Origin: Quisquiliibacterium sp.
GTDB lineage: Bacteria; Pseudomonadota; Gammaproteobacteria; Burkholderiales; Burkholderiaceae_E
Length of the DNA: 6,000 nucleotides
Assembly: GCA_030830765.1 (NCBI GenBank)
Contig: JAURMJ010000168.1
Coordinates: 1 to 6,000, forward strand
Direction of reading: 5' to 3'
The translations under genes and the position numbers were made by a program. Below, piece after piece: positions 1 through 6,000 of this stretch. Every line of letters starts with the position of its first letter. The first letter of the stretch is position 1. The notes below the pieces were generated by a model. It was not told where the DNA came from. It did not search any database and saw nothing but the letters and a program-made list of their open reading frames with translations.

Positions 1-2
1 TC

Positions 3-1085
3 AAGCGGGTCGTCGCTTATTCGACGCTCTCGCAGTTGGGCTACCTGACCGTCGCTTTGGGCGCCTCGGCCTACAGCGTTGCCATCTTTCACCTGATGAC
101 CCACGCGTTCTTCAAGGCACTGCTGTTCCTGGGCGCGGGTTCGGTGATCATTGGCATGCATCACGACCAGGACATGCGCAACATGGGTGCATTGCGCAAG
201 TACATGCCGATCACCTGGATCACATCGCTGCTCGGTTCGCTGGCACTGATCGGTACACCATTCTTCTCGGGTTTCTACTCCAAGGACTCGATCATCGAAG
301 CGACTCATGCCGCCACGGTACCGGGCTCAGGCTTTGCCTACTTTGCCGTGCTGGCCGGCGTCTACGTCACCGCCTTTTACTCGTTCCGTATGTACTTCCT
401 GGTCTTTCACGGCAAGGAACGGTGGGGGCAGGCCCGGCATGATGCTCATGAGGATGACCATGCCCATGATGATCATCACCATGGCTTGTCCGCTAGCGAA
501 AAACCGCATGAGTCACCGGCGGTCGTGACCATCCCGCTGATTCTGCTGGCGATTCCCTCGGTGCTGATTGGTCTTTGGGCAATCGGACCGATGCTGCATG
601 GCGATTACTTCAAGGACGTCATCACCGTACTGGCAGATCGTCATCCGGCCATGCACGAGATCGGCAAAGGATTCCATGGCTGGTTTGCCATGGCGATCCA
701 TGGTCTGAGCACACTGCCCTTCTGGCTCGCCGCTGCAGGTGTGGCGAGTGCCTGGTATTGCTACATGGTCAATCCTGCCCTGCCGGCAGCGATTGCCCGT
801 TCCGCAAAGGGGCTTCATCGCCTGCTCGAGAACAAGTACTACCTCGATCGATTCAATGAGGTGTTCTTCGCCGGTGGTGCCCGACTGATCGGTAGCGGAC
901 TGTGGAAGGTCGGTGACCGTTTCCTGATTGATGGTGTCGCAATCAACGGGACTGCCCGCCTGGTCGGATGGCTCGCGTCGCTGGTGCGACTGGTCCAGTC
1001 CGGTTTCATTTATCACTATGCGATTGCGATGATCCTCGGCGTTGCAGCCTTGCTGTGGTGGTTCGTCCCGATGGTCAAGAGTTGA
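3..1085 (+). CDS. nuoL: NADH-quinone oxidoreductase subunit L (complex I antiporter-like subunit), 3' part only
   Basis: This is the C-terminal 360 residues of NuoL, the distal proton-pumping membrane subunit of complex I. The reading frame is open to the left edge: bases 3-35 encode KRVVAYSTLSQ, the conserved stretch just before LGYLTVALG. A TTG at 36 is therefore an internal codon, not a start. Family landmarks seen here are FHLMTHAFFKALL (about nt 87-125), whose two His and one Lys correspond by motif to the E. coli NuoL channel residues H334, H338 and K342. The Lys of FYSKDS (nt 282-284) corresponds to K399. A very His/Asp-rich loop lies at nt 438-485. Near nt 828-870, LLENKYYLDRFNEVFF matches the region that leads into the long lateral helix and final C-terminal anchor. 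NuoL is usually over 600 residues, so roughly the first 40-50% lies outside the window. It ends with TGA 19 bases before nuoM, in one operon. The frame is intact with no frameshift. Confidence 0.97.
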   Translation, partial: KRVVAYSTLSQLGYLTVALGASAYSVAIFHLMTHAFFKALLFLGAGSVIIGMHHDQDMRNMGALRKYMPITWITSLLGSLALIGTPFFSGFYSKDSIIEATHAATVPGSGFAYFAVLAGVYVTAFYSFRMYFLVFHGKERWGQARHDAHEDDHAHDDHHHGLSASEKPHESPAVVTIPLILLAIPSVLIGLWAIGPMLHGDYFKDVITVLADRHPAMHEIGKGFHGWFAMAIHGLSTLPFWLAAAGVASAWYCYMVNPALPAAIARSAKGLHRLLENKYYLDRFNEVFFAGGARLIGSGLWKVGDRFLIDGVAINGTARLVGWLASLVRLVQSGFIYHYAIAMILGVAALLWWFVPMVKS

Positions 1086-1104
1086 GCGAAGAGCACGACA
1101 AGAC

Positions 1105-2589
1105 ATGAGTTCCGCCTTTCCAACCCTGAGCGCTGCGATCTGGATTCCTATCCTCGCGGGTGCCTTCGTGCTCGCGGTCGGCAACGACCGTAATGCGGGC
1201 ATCGTCCGTGGTGTCTCCCTATTCGGTGCCTTGCTTGGGCTTCTGGCGACTTTGCCGTTGCTCACCAGCTTTGAACGTGGCAGCGCCGAGATGCAGTTTG
1301 TCGAGTTGCTGCCCTGGATCGATCGTTTCCAGGTCAACTATCACCTGGGGGTTGACGGCATCTCTGTCTGGTTTCCGCTGCTGACGGCCTTCATCACCGT
1401 CATCGTCGTGGTGGCCGGCTGGGAGGTCATTGAAGAGAAGGTCGCGCAGTACATGGCGTCCTTCCTGATCCTGTCCGGTTTGATGATCGGTGTGTTCTGT
1501 GCGCTCGACGGGCTGTTGTTCTACGTGTTTTTTGAGGCGACGCTGATCCCGATGTACATCATCATCGGTGTCTGGGGCGGTCCGAACCGGGTTTACGCAG
1601 CCTTCAAATTCTTTCTGTATACGCTGGCCGGTTCGCTGTTGACGCTGATTGCCCTGATTTACCTGTATCTGAAATCCGGCTCGTTCGACATTCTTGTCTG
1701 GCACAAGCTGCCGTTGTCGCTCGACGAGCAGATCATGATTTTCCTGGCCTTCCTGGTAGCCTTTGCAGTCAAGGTACCGATGTGGCCGGTCCACACCTGG
1801 CTGCCGGATGCGCACGTCGAGGCTCCGACCGGCGGCTCGGTGGTGTTGGCTGCGATCATGCTTAAGCTGGGCGCCTATGGTTTTCTGCGGTTTTCAATGC
1901 CGATTGCGCCGGATGCGAGCAGCAGCCTGTCCTGGCTCATTCTCTCGATGTCGCTGGTTGCGGTCGTCTACATTGGCTTCGTTGCGCTGGTGCAGACCGA
2001 CATGAAAAAACTCGTTGCCTATTCGTCGATTGCCCACATGGGTTTTGTCACACTGGGCTTTTTCATCTTCAACCAGATGGGAGTCCAGGGCGCGATCGTG
2101 CAGATGATCTCCCATGGCTTCATCTCGGGGGCAATGTTCCTGTGCATCGGCGTCATGTACGACCGCTTGCATTCACGCAACATCGCCGACTACGGTGGTG
2201 TCGTCAACACGATGCCTAAGTTCGCCGCGTTCTTCATGCTGTTTGCGATGGCCAATAGCGGGCTGCCGGCCACATCAGGCTTTGTCGGTGAGTTCTTCGT
2301 GATTCTTGGCGCGGTCGGCTATAACTTTTGGATTGCATTTGCTGCGGCGACCACGTTGATTCTCGGGGCCGCGTATTCGCTGTGGATGTACAAGCGGGTG
2401 GTCTTTGGCGCGATTGGCAATGACAAGGTTGCAGGTCTGACCGACCTTAATCGGCGTGAATTCGCAATGCTCGCCGTGCTGGCAGTTGCAGTGCTCGCCA
2501 TGGGTATCTATCCCAAGCCGGTGACCGATATGACTGATGCTTCCGTGGCTCGCCTGCTCGAGCACGTTGCTGTCTCAAAGATCAAATAA
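1105..2589 (+). CDS. nuoM: NADH-quinone oxidoreductase subunit M (complex I antiporter-like subunit)
   Basis: This is complete NuoM, 494 residues, a normal length for the family. It is a polytopic inner-membrane protein (about 14 helices expected) in the proton-pumping arm of complex I. Conserved features by residue from ATG 1105: LGVDGIS (81-87); FFEATLIPMY (142-151) with the essential Glu144; AVKVPMWPVHTWLPDAH (221-237) with channel Lys223; MLKLGAYGFLRF (252-263) with Lys254; KKLVAYSSIAHMG (301-313); and GFVGEF (392-397) with Glu396, matching the distal Glu of the E. coli protein (E407). The frame stays open upstream to an ATG at 1042, but that would overlap the nuoL 3' end by about 44 bases and add a 21-residue Arg/Cys-rich leader unlike NuoM. 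ATG 1105 gives the typical N-terminus before the first hydrophobic helix. The ribosome binding site is weak (AAGAG at 1089-1093, 11 bases away), so expression probably relies on translational coupling to nuoL. No key residue is missing. Confidence 0.97.
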   Translation: MSSAFPTLSAAIWIPILAGAFVLAVGNDRNAGIVRGVSLFGALLGLLATLPLLTSFERGSAEMQFVELLPWIDRFQVNYHLGVDGISVWFPLLTAFITVIVVVAGWEVIEEKVAQYMASFLILSGLMIGVFCALDGLLFYVFFEATLIPMYIIIGVWGGPNRVYAAFKFFLYTLAGSLLTLIALIYLYLKSGSFDILVWHKLPLSLDEQIMIFLAFLVAFAVKVPMWPVHTWLPDAHVEAPTGGSVVLAAIMLKLGAYGFLRFSMPIAPDASSSLSWLILSMSLVAVVYIGFVALVQTDMKKLVAYSSIAHMGFVTLGFFIFNQMGVQGAIVQMISHGFISGAMFLCIGVMYDRLHSRNIADYGGVVNTMPKFAAFFMLFAMANSGLPATSGFVGEFFVILGAVGYNFWIAFAAATTLILGAAYSLWMYKRVVFGAIGNDKVAGLTDLNRREFAMLAVLAVAVLAMGIYPKPVTDMTDASVARLLEHVAVSKIK

Positions 2590-2594
2590 GCCTC

Positions 2595-4073
2595 ATGGAA
2601 AATCTCAACCTCCAGGCAGCAATGCCCGAAATCGTCCTCGCATTGGCGACGGTGCTGGTCTTGCTCGCTGAAGTGATCGGCACCCACGGCGGACGCAAAC
2701 CAAAGGTTGCCGTCGATGTGCTGGCGATGATTGCACTGCTGGCCCCGTTGTTTGCAACAGTCGCGCAGTTGGGTACGCCCACGCAGTATGCATTCGGCAC
2801 CATGTATGTATCCGACGATTTTGCCCGTCTGTTGAAGATCTTTTCTTACATTGCGGTCTTCGTGACGCTGGTTTACGCCCGTGGGTACATCACTGATCGG
2901 CAGATGTATCGAGGCGAGTTTTATTCTCTGGCGCTGTTCTCTCTGCTTGGGCAGATGGTGATGGTGTCGGCCAATAACCTGCTGGTGATTTACCTGGGTC
3001 TTGAACTGATGTCGCTGTCGCTGTACGCGCTTGCGGCGATGCGTCGAGACTCAGCTACGTCCACCGAAGCGGCAATGAAATATTTCGTGCTGGGTGCTCT
3101 GGCCTCCGGCTTCCTGCTCTACGGCATGTCGATGCTTTACGGTGGTTCAGGCACGCTTGATCTTCCGCAGATTGCTGAGGCCCTGCAAAACGGCACCGCG
3201 GATCGCATGGTCCTCGTATTCGGTGCCGTCTTTATCGTCGCTGGCCTTGCGTTCAAATTTGGAGCAGTGCCGTTTCACATGTGGGTGCCTGATGTGTATC
3301 AGGGCACACCGACCGCAGTGACGCTGCTGATTGCCGGCGCGCCGAAGCTTGCGGCCTATGCCATTGCCTTCCGGATTCTTGTCGAGGGCCTGATTGGTAT
3401 TGCAGTCGATTGGCAGCCGATGATTATCATGCTGTCGGTGGCTTCGCTGGTGATCGGCAACCTTGTGGCAATCGCTCAGACCAATTTCAAGCGGATGCTG
3501 GCCTATTCAACGATTGCACAGGTCGGATTTGTCATGCTTGGTCTGCTGTCCGGTGTCGTCGGCGGGTCGGCTGAGAAGGCTGCGGATGCCTACGGATCTT
3601 CGATGTTTTACATCGTCACCTATGTGCTGACCACGCTTGGCAGCTTTGGTGCGATTCAGATGCTTGCGCGCTTGGGCTTCGAAGCCGAGGAGCTTTCCGA
3701 TCTGCGGGGGCTGAACAAGCGCAGCGGGTCGATGGCTCTTGTCATGCTGATCCTGATGTTCTCGCTGGCCGGCATTCCGCCGACTGTGGGCTTTTATGCA
3801 AAGCTTTCGGTGCTGCAGGCGGTCGTCAACACAGGACAGATCTGGCTTGCCGTGTTGGCCGTGATGGCTTCGCTGGTTGGTGCGTTTTACTACTTGCGCG
3901 TCGTCAAGATCATGTACTTCGAAGAGCCGACAGAAAGCGCAACCTTGAATCCTCCCGTCTGGGGCAGATCGATGCTTTCGGTTAACGGTGCAATGGTGCT
4001 GCTGCTCGGCATCATGCCTGCTCCGCTGATGAACGCCTGCTACGGGGCGGTCACCACGGCTCTGGCCGGTTGA
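2595..4073 (+). CDS. nuoN: NADH-quinone oxidoreductase subunit N (complex I antiporter-like subunit)
   Basis: This is complete NuoN, 492 residues, normal for the family and normally the last gene of the nuo operon. It is the third Mrp-antiporter-like membrane subunit of complex I and sits closest to the peripheral arm. Landmarks: MPEIVLALA near the N-terminus; YLGLELMSLSLYALAA (133-148) with Glu137 in the position of the essential E. coli Glu133; Lys162 in MKYFVLGALASG; AFKFGAVPFHMWVPDVYQG (219-237) with Lys221; GAPKLAAY (248-255) with Lys251; FKRMLAYSTIAQVGF (298-312); and GIPPTVGFYAKL (393-404) with Lys403, matching E. coli Lys395. The ATG lies 5 bases after the nuoM stop with only a weak TAAG upstream, which suggests translational coupling. 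The start gives a standard N-terminus. No frameshift or lost residue is seen. Confidence 0.97.
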   Translation: MENLNLQAAMPEIVLALATVLVLLAEVIGTHGGRKPKVAVDVLAMIALLAPLFATVAQLGTPTQYAFGTMYVSDDFARLLKIFSYIAVFVTLVYARGYITDRQMYRGEFYSLALFSLLGQMVMVSANNLLVIYLGLELMSLSLYALAAMRRDSATSTEAAMKYFVLGALASGFLLYGMSMLYGGSGTLDLPQIAEALQNGTADRMVLVFGAVFIVAGLAFKFGAVPFHMWVPDVYQGTPTAVTLLIAGAPKLAAYAIAFRILVEGLIGIAVDWQPMIIMLSVASLVIGNLVAIAQTNFKRMLAYSTIAQVGFVMLGLLSGVVGGSAEKAADAYGSSMFYIVTYVLTTLGSFGAIQMLARLGFEAEELSDLRGLNKRSGSMALVMLILMFSLAGIPPTVGFYAKLSVLQAVVNTGQIWLAVLAVMASLVGAFYYLRVVKIMYFEEPTESATLNPPVWGRSMLSVNGAMVLLLGIMPAPLMNACYGAVTTALAG

Positions 4074-4195
4074 TCTTTGGATCTGGTGCGAGGCTGACTG
4101 CGTTCACACGCGTTGGCCAACTCGAGGGTTGCCTCATTGGCAGACATCATGGGGTGCGCACTGAACTGACGCATGTCCATTGATGGATCTGGAAG
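4074..4195 (+). other. nuoN-Nudix intergenic spacer, no gene seen
   Basis: This 122-base spacer separates the end of the complex I genes from the Nudix gene. I find no ORF of meaningful length on either strand, no GC-rich hairpin followed by a T-run, and no convincing -35/-10 pair. The Nudix gene may therefore be co-transcribed with nuo. A 9-base direct repeat, TGGATCTGG, occurs near each end (4078-4086 and 4184-4192); the second copy supplies the only GGA-type ribosome binding sequence before the Nudix ATG. Confidence 0.5.
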
Positions 4196-4768
4196 ATGAG
4201 CAAACACCTGCGCGAAGTAGAACTGTCTTCCGAAGTGGCCTACGAAGGGTACTTCCTGAAGCTTCGGCGCGATCAGGTTAGATTGCCCGATGGCAGCCAA
4301 CGGGGACGCGAATACATTGTGCATCCTGGTGCCGCAGCCATGGTGCCGATCTTTGCCGATGGTCGGATCCTGATCGAGCGTCAATACCGGTATCCGCTCA
4401 GGGACGTCTTTGTCGAAATCCCCGCAGGCAAGCGTGATCCGGGCGAGACTCCGCTACAGACGGCACAGCGCGAATTGATCGAGGAAACCGGCTATTCGGC
4501 AGCACAATGGGCGCCACTGACCAGGATCCATCCCGCAATCGGGTTTGCCGATGAATCGATCGATATCTTTGTCTGCCGCGATCTGACCGAGGTTGGCCGT
4601 CAACTCGACGAGGGCGAGTTCGTTGATATCGACTTCGTGACGCTTGACTGGCTGATTGATGAGTTGCGTGCGGGGCGTCTGACCGATGTTAAGACGCAGA
4701 TCGCAGTCTTCTGGTTGGAGAGGTTCCACTCGGGTGCATGGCCCTGGCCCGATTTTTCGCCGATCTGA
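4196..4768 (+). CDS. Nudix hydrolase, ADP-ribose pyrophosphatase type
   Basis: This 190-residue cytoplasmic Nudix hydrolase probably splits ADP-ribose to AMP and ribose 5-phosphate. A perfect Nudix box (GX5EX7REUXEEXGU) spans residues 78-100, from GKRDPGE to RELIEETGY; Glu93, Glu96 and Glu97 are the expected metal ligands. Features typical of the ADP-ribose pyrophosphatase branch are RQYRYP (62-67), EIPAGK (74-79) just before the box, and a proline (Pro113) followed by GFADE about 13 residues after the box. The length fits the NudF-like group. The start is well bounded: an in-frame TGA lies at 4181-4183, and ATG 4196 is the first start after it, with GGA at 4185-4187 as a weak ribosome binding site. 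A Nudix gene after nuoN is, as I recall, common in betaproteobacteria and suggests a role in clearing NAD-derived ADP-ribose. The exact substrate is inferred; another nucleoside diphosphate sugar is possible. Confidence 0.93.
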   Translation: MSKHLREVELSSEVAYEGYFLKLRRDQVRLPDGSQRGREYIVHPGAAAMVPIFADGRILIERQYRYPLRDVFVEIPAGKRDPGETPLQTAQRELIEETGYSAAQWAPLTRIHPAIGFADESIDIFVCRDLTEVGRQLDEGEFVDIDFVTLDWLIDELRAGRLTDVKTQIAVFWLERFHSGAWPWPDFSPI

Positions 4769-4846
4769 TTCCGACGGGCGGATTCCCGCTGGGCGCATGT
4801 CTGGCCGTTCGCAATGCAGTCTGGAAATTTTTTGGGCCTTGCGCCA

Positions 4847-4875
4847 TTCACAGCGCCATCACCTGCCGGTATGCT
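4847..4875 (+). promoter_or_regulatory. Candidate sigma70-type promoter for the acyl-CoA synthetase gene
   Basis: TTCACA at 4847-4852 (5 of 6 matches to TTGACA) is followed by exactly 17 bases and then TATGCT at 4870-4875 (4 of 6 matches to TATAAT). The start of transcription would fall near 4882, giving a leader of about 34 bases that contains the Shine-Dalgarno sequence. Two copies of GCGCCAT, 12 bases apart (4841-4847 and 4853-4859), overlap the -35 and spacer. Such pairs arise by chance fairly often, so this is a prediction only. Confidence 0.35.
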
Positions 4876-4902
4876 GGATCTCTACGGCCCAACAAGTCGC
4901 AT

Positions 4903-4909
4903 AAGGAGA
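4903..4909 (+). promoter_or_regulatory. Strong Shine-Dalgarno sequence that decides the GTG start
   Basis: AAGGAGA lies 6 bases before the GTG at 4916, an ideal spacing. It is the strongest ribosome binding site in the window. The in-frame ATG pair at 4925-4930 would be 15 or more bases away, so the GTG is the better start. Confidence 0.8.
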
Positions 4910-4915
4910 GAATCG

Positions 4916-6000
4916 GTGGAAATCATGATGCTTGGGCAGTCTCGACGTCAGGGTCTTGCGCGGGCGCTGGAACCTGCATTTGTCACGCCGCAGCACACCT
5001 GGACCTTTGGTGAAATCGAGTCCTTGTCCAATCGCCTGGCGCAAGGCCTCAAAGCTCATGGCATTGGTCATGGTGATCGGGTTGCCAGCCTGACCAAACA
5101 GACTGCGCACTGTGTTGCGCTGACCCTGGCAGCGCAAAAGCTTGGTGCTGTCAGCATGCCGGTTAACTGGCGCCTTGCTGGCCCTGAGATCGAATACATC
5201 ATCGACAATGGTCAGGCCAAGCTGCTGATGGTCGATGCGGATTTCATCGCGACTGCAAAGTCAGCCAAACTGCCGACGGTGCAGATCATGGTTTGCACGA
5301 CTGAGGCGGCAAACGGGCTCGAGTCGCTTCAGCAATGGGCTGCACAATTTCAAGACGAGGATCCCGGCTTTGAGCCACAGCCGGACGATACCTCGCTGCA
5401 ACTCTACTCATCCGGGACAACCGGTCTGCCCAAAGGGGTGGAACTGACCCACAAATCCATGGGGGCTGCCTTTTTGGGTCCGGTACCGGAATCCATCGGC
5501 TATCAGGGTGACGGCTCGGTGATGCTCAATGCGCTGCCGACTTTCCATATCGCGGGGATTGGCATCGGCCTGATGACGTATGCGCATGGCGGCAAGAGTG
5601 TCCTGTTCCCAGATTTCGACCCCCCGCGCATCCTTGATGCAATTGAGCAGCATCGGATCACGCACAGCTTCCTTGTCCCGGCGATGATTCAGTTCCTGCT
5701 GATGGTGCCTGGCGCCGACACGCGGGATTACTCGTCACTGCAATACATCTCTTACGGGGCTTCGCCAATCACCGAGAAGGTGTTGGTCGATGCCCTGCGA
5801 ACTTTCAGATGCGGGTTTGTTCAGGTTTACGGCCTGACTGAAACCAGTGGCGCGATCACCGCGCTCGCTGCTGAGGATCATGTCACTGAGGGGCCGAGGG
5901 CAGAACTTCTGCGCTCGGCGGGTAAGCCGATTCGCGGGGTTGAGTTGCGTGCAGTCGACAGTGCGACCGGTCAGGATGTTCCGGCCGGCGAGGTCGGTGA
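4916..6000 (+). CDS. Acyl-CoA synthetase (class I adenylate-forming enzyme), 5' part only
   Basis: The first 361 residues of an AMP-forming acyl-CoA synthetase, cut by the right edge. Such enzymes activate a carboxylic acid with ATP to an acyl-AMP and then form the CoA thioester. Seen in order: an N-terminal Tyr-less WTFGEIESLSNRLA segment (29-42); MPVNWRLAGPEIEYII (81-96), typical of fatty-acyl-CoA synthetases; the ATP-binding P-loop YSSGTTGLPKGV (164-175); LPTFHIAG (207-214); YGASP (280-284); and the adenylate-binding YGLTET (305-310). Family members have about 500-550 residues, so the hinge and C-terminal domain with the catalytic lysine lie beyond the window. GTG 4916 is chosen because of the AAGGAGA six bases upstream; ATG 4925 or 4928 are alternatives giving a protein 3 or 4 residues shorter. 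No signal peptide is seen, so it is cytoplasmic. Its own promoter candidate suggests it is not part of the nuo operon. The acid used (medium or long chain, or cyclic/aromatic) cannot be told from this part. Confidence 0.93.
   Translation, partial: MEIMMLGQSRRQGLARALEPAFVTPQHTWTFGEIESLSNRLAQGLKAHGIGHGDRVASLTKQTAHCVALTLAAQKLGAVSMPVNWRLAGPEIEYIIDNGQAKLLMVDADFIATAKSAKLPTVQIMVCTTEAANGLESLQQWAAQFQDEDPGFEPQPDDTSLQLYSSGTTGLPKGVELTHKSMGAAFLGPVPESIGYQGDGSVMLNALPTFHIAGIGIGLMTYAHGGKSVLFPDFDPPRILDAIEQHRITHSFLVPAMIQFLLMVPGADTRDYSSLQYISYGASPITEKVLVDALRTFRCGFVQVYGLTETSGAITALAAEDHVTEGPRAELLRSAGKPIRGVELRAVDSATGQDVPAGEVG

Larger units (their letters stand above)
4769..4915 (+). other. Nudix-acyl-CoA synthetase intergenic spacer
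   Basis: This 147-base spacer contains the promoter candidate and ribosome binding site listed separately. Near its start a short hairpin is possible (CGGG at 4775-4778 in part, pairing with CCCG at 4785-4788), but no T-run follows. The six-T run at 4828-4833 has no stable stem before it. I therefore see no convincing intrinsic terminator for the nuo/Nudix transcript. A 36-codon reading frame at 4797-4904 has no ribosome binding site and no recognisable product. Confidence 0.45.

Noticed and set aside
36..38. TTG at 36 as the start of the first gene
   Set aside because: The frame continues upstream to base 3 with conserved NuoL residues, so the gene is simply truncated by the window edge.
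1042..1104. Longer nuoM beginning at ATG 1042
   Set aside because: It would overlap the 3' end of nuoL by about 44 bases and add a Cys/Arg-rich leader that does not resemble NuoM N-termini; ATG 1105 gives the standard start.
513..1337. A 274-codon open frame on the - strand across the nuoL-nuoM junction
   Set aside because: It is antisense to highly conserved NuoL and NuoM coding sequence, its product is rich in Arg, Gln and Thr with no recognisable domain, and it has no supporting start signal. It is a by-product of codon bias.
1219..1815. A 198-codon open frame on the - strand within nuoM
   Set aside because: Fully antisense to conserved NuoM helices; the product is a low-complexity, highly charged Gln/Asp/Arg-rich sequence without family features.
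4040..4384. A 114-codon - strand frame spanning the nuoN-Nudix spacer
   Set aside because: Both ends are antisense to conserved coding sequence of nuoN and the Nudix gene, and the product shows no family features; it does not match a small membrane protein such as DUF2818.
4775..4833. Possible intrinsic terminator after the Nudix gene
   Set aside because: The only hairpin near the Nudix stop has about a 4-base stem and no adjoining T-run; the T-run at 4828-4833 has no stem directly before it.
4797..4904. A 36-codon reading frame in the spacer before the acyl-CoA synthetase
   Set aside because: No ribosome binding site, no recognisable peptide, and it spans the candidate promoter; its stop overlaps the Shine-Dalgarno region by chance.

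Overview
This window looks like ordinary chromosomal sequence from a proteobacterium, most likely a betaproteobacterium. Reasons are the moderately GC-rich coding sequence, the proton-pumping complex I gene order nuoL-nuoM-nuoN, a histidine-rich insertion in NuoL of the kind seen in betaproteobacterial homologues, and a Nudix ADP-ribose pyrophosphatase-type gene after nuoN. The taxon is inferred from remembered family features and gene order, not from a search. All genes lie on the + strand, and I see no RNA genes, mobile elements, CRISPR arrays or long repeats.

Layout: bases 3-1085 hold the C-terminal part of nuoL, cut by the left edge. nuoM (1105-2589) and nuoN (2595-4073) are complete and tightly packed (gaps of 19 and 5 bases), as expected for the end of the nuo operon. 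A 122-base spacer without a gene follows. Next comes a complete Nudix hydrolase (4196-4768) with a perfect Nudix box. A 147-base spacer then carries a plausible sigma70-type promoter and a strong Shine-Dalgarno sequence. Last is the 5' part of an acyl-CoA synthetase starting at a GTG (4916) and running off the right edge. This last gene has no stop in the window and is easily missed by ORF callers that require one.

Function: NuoL, NuoM and NuoN are the three antiporter-like membrane subunits of respiratory NADH:quinone oxidoreductase (complex I). They carry the proton-translocation machinery. The Nudix enzyme probably hydrolyses ADP-ribose, a breakdown product of NAD, so it may be linked to the operon through nicotinamide nucleotide turnover. 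The acyl-CoA synthetase would activate a fatty or other carboxylic acid to its CoA thioester. It is probably a separate transcription unit, since it has its own promoter candidate and a strong ribosome binding site.

I found no convincing previously undescribed system. The items worth a second look are modest: the gene-free spacer after nuoN where many betaproteobacteria have a small DUF2818 gene, the His-rich loop of NuoL, the Nudix/complex I linkage, and the start region of the acyl-CoA synthetase.
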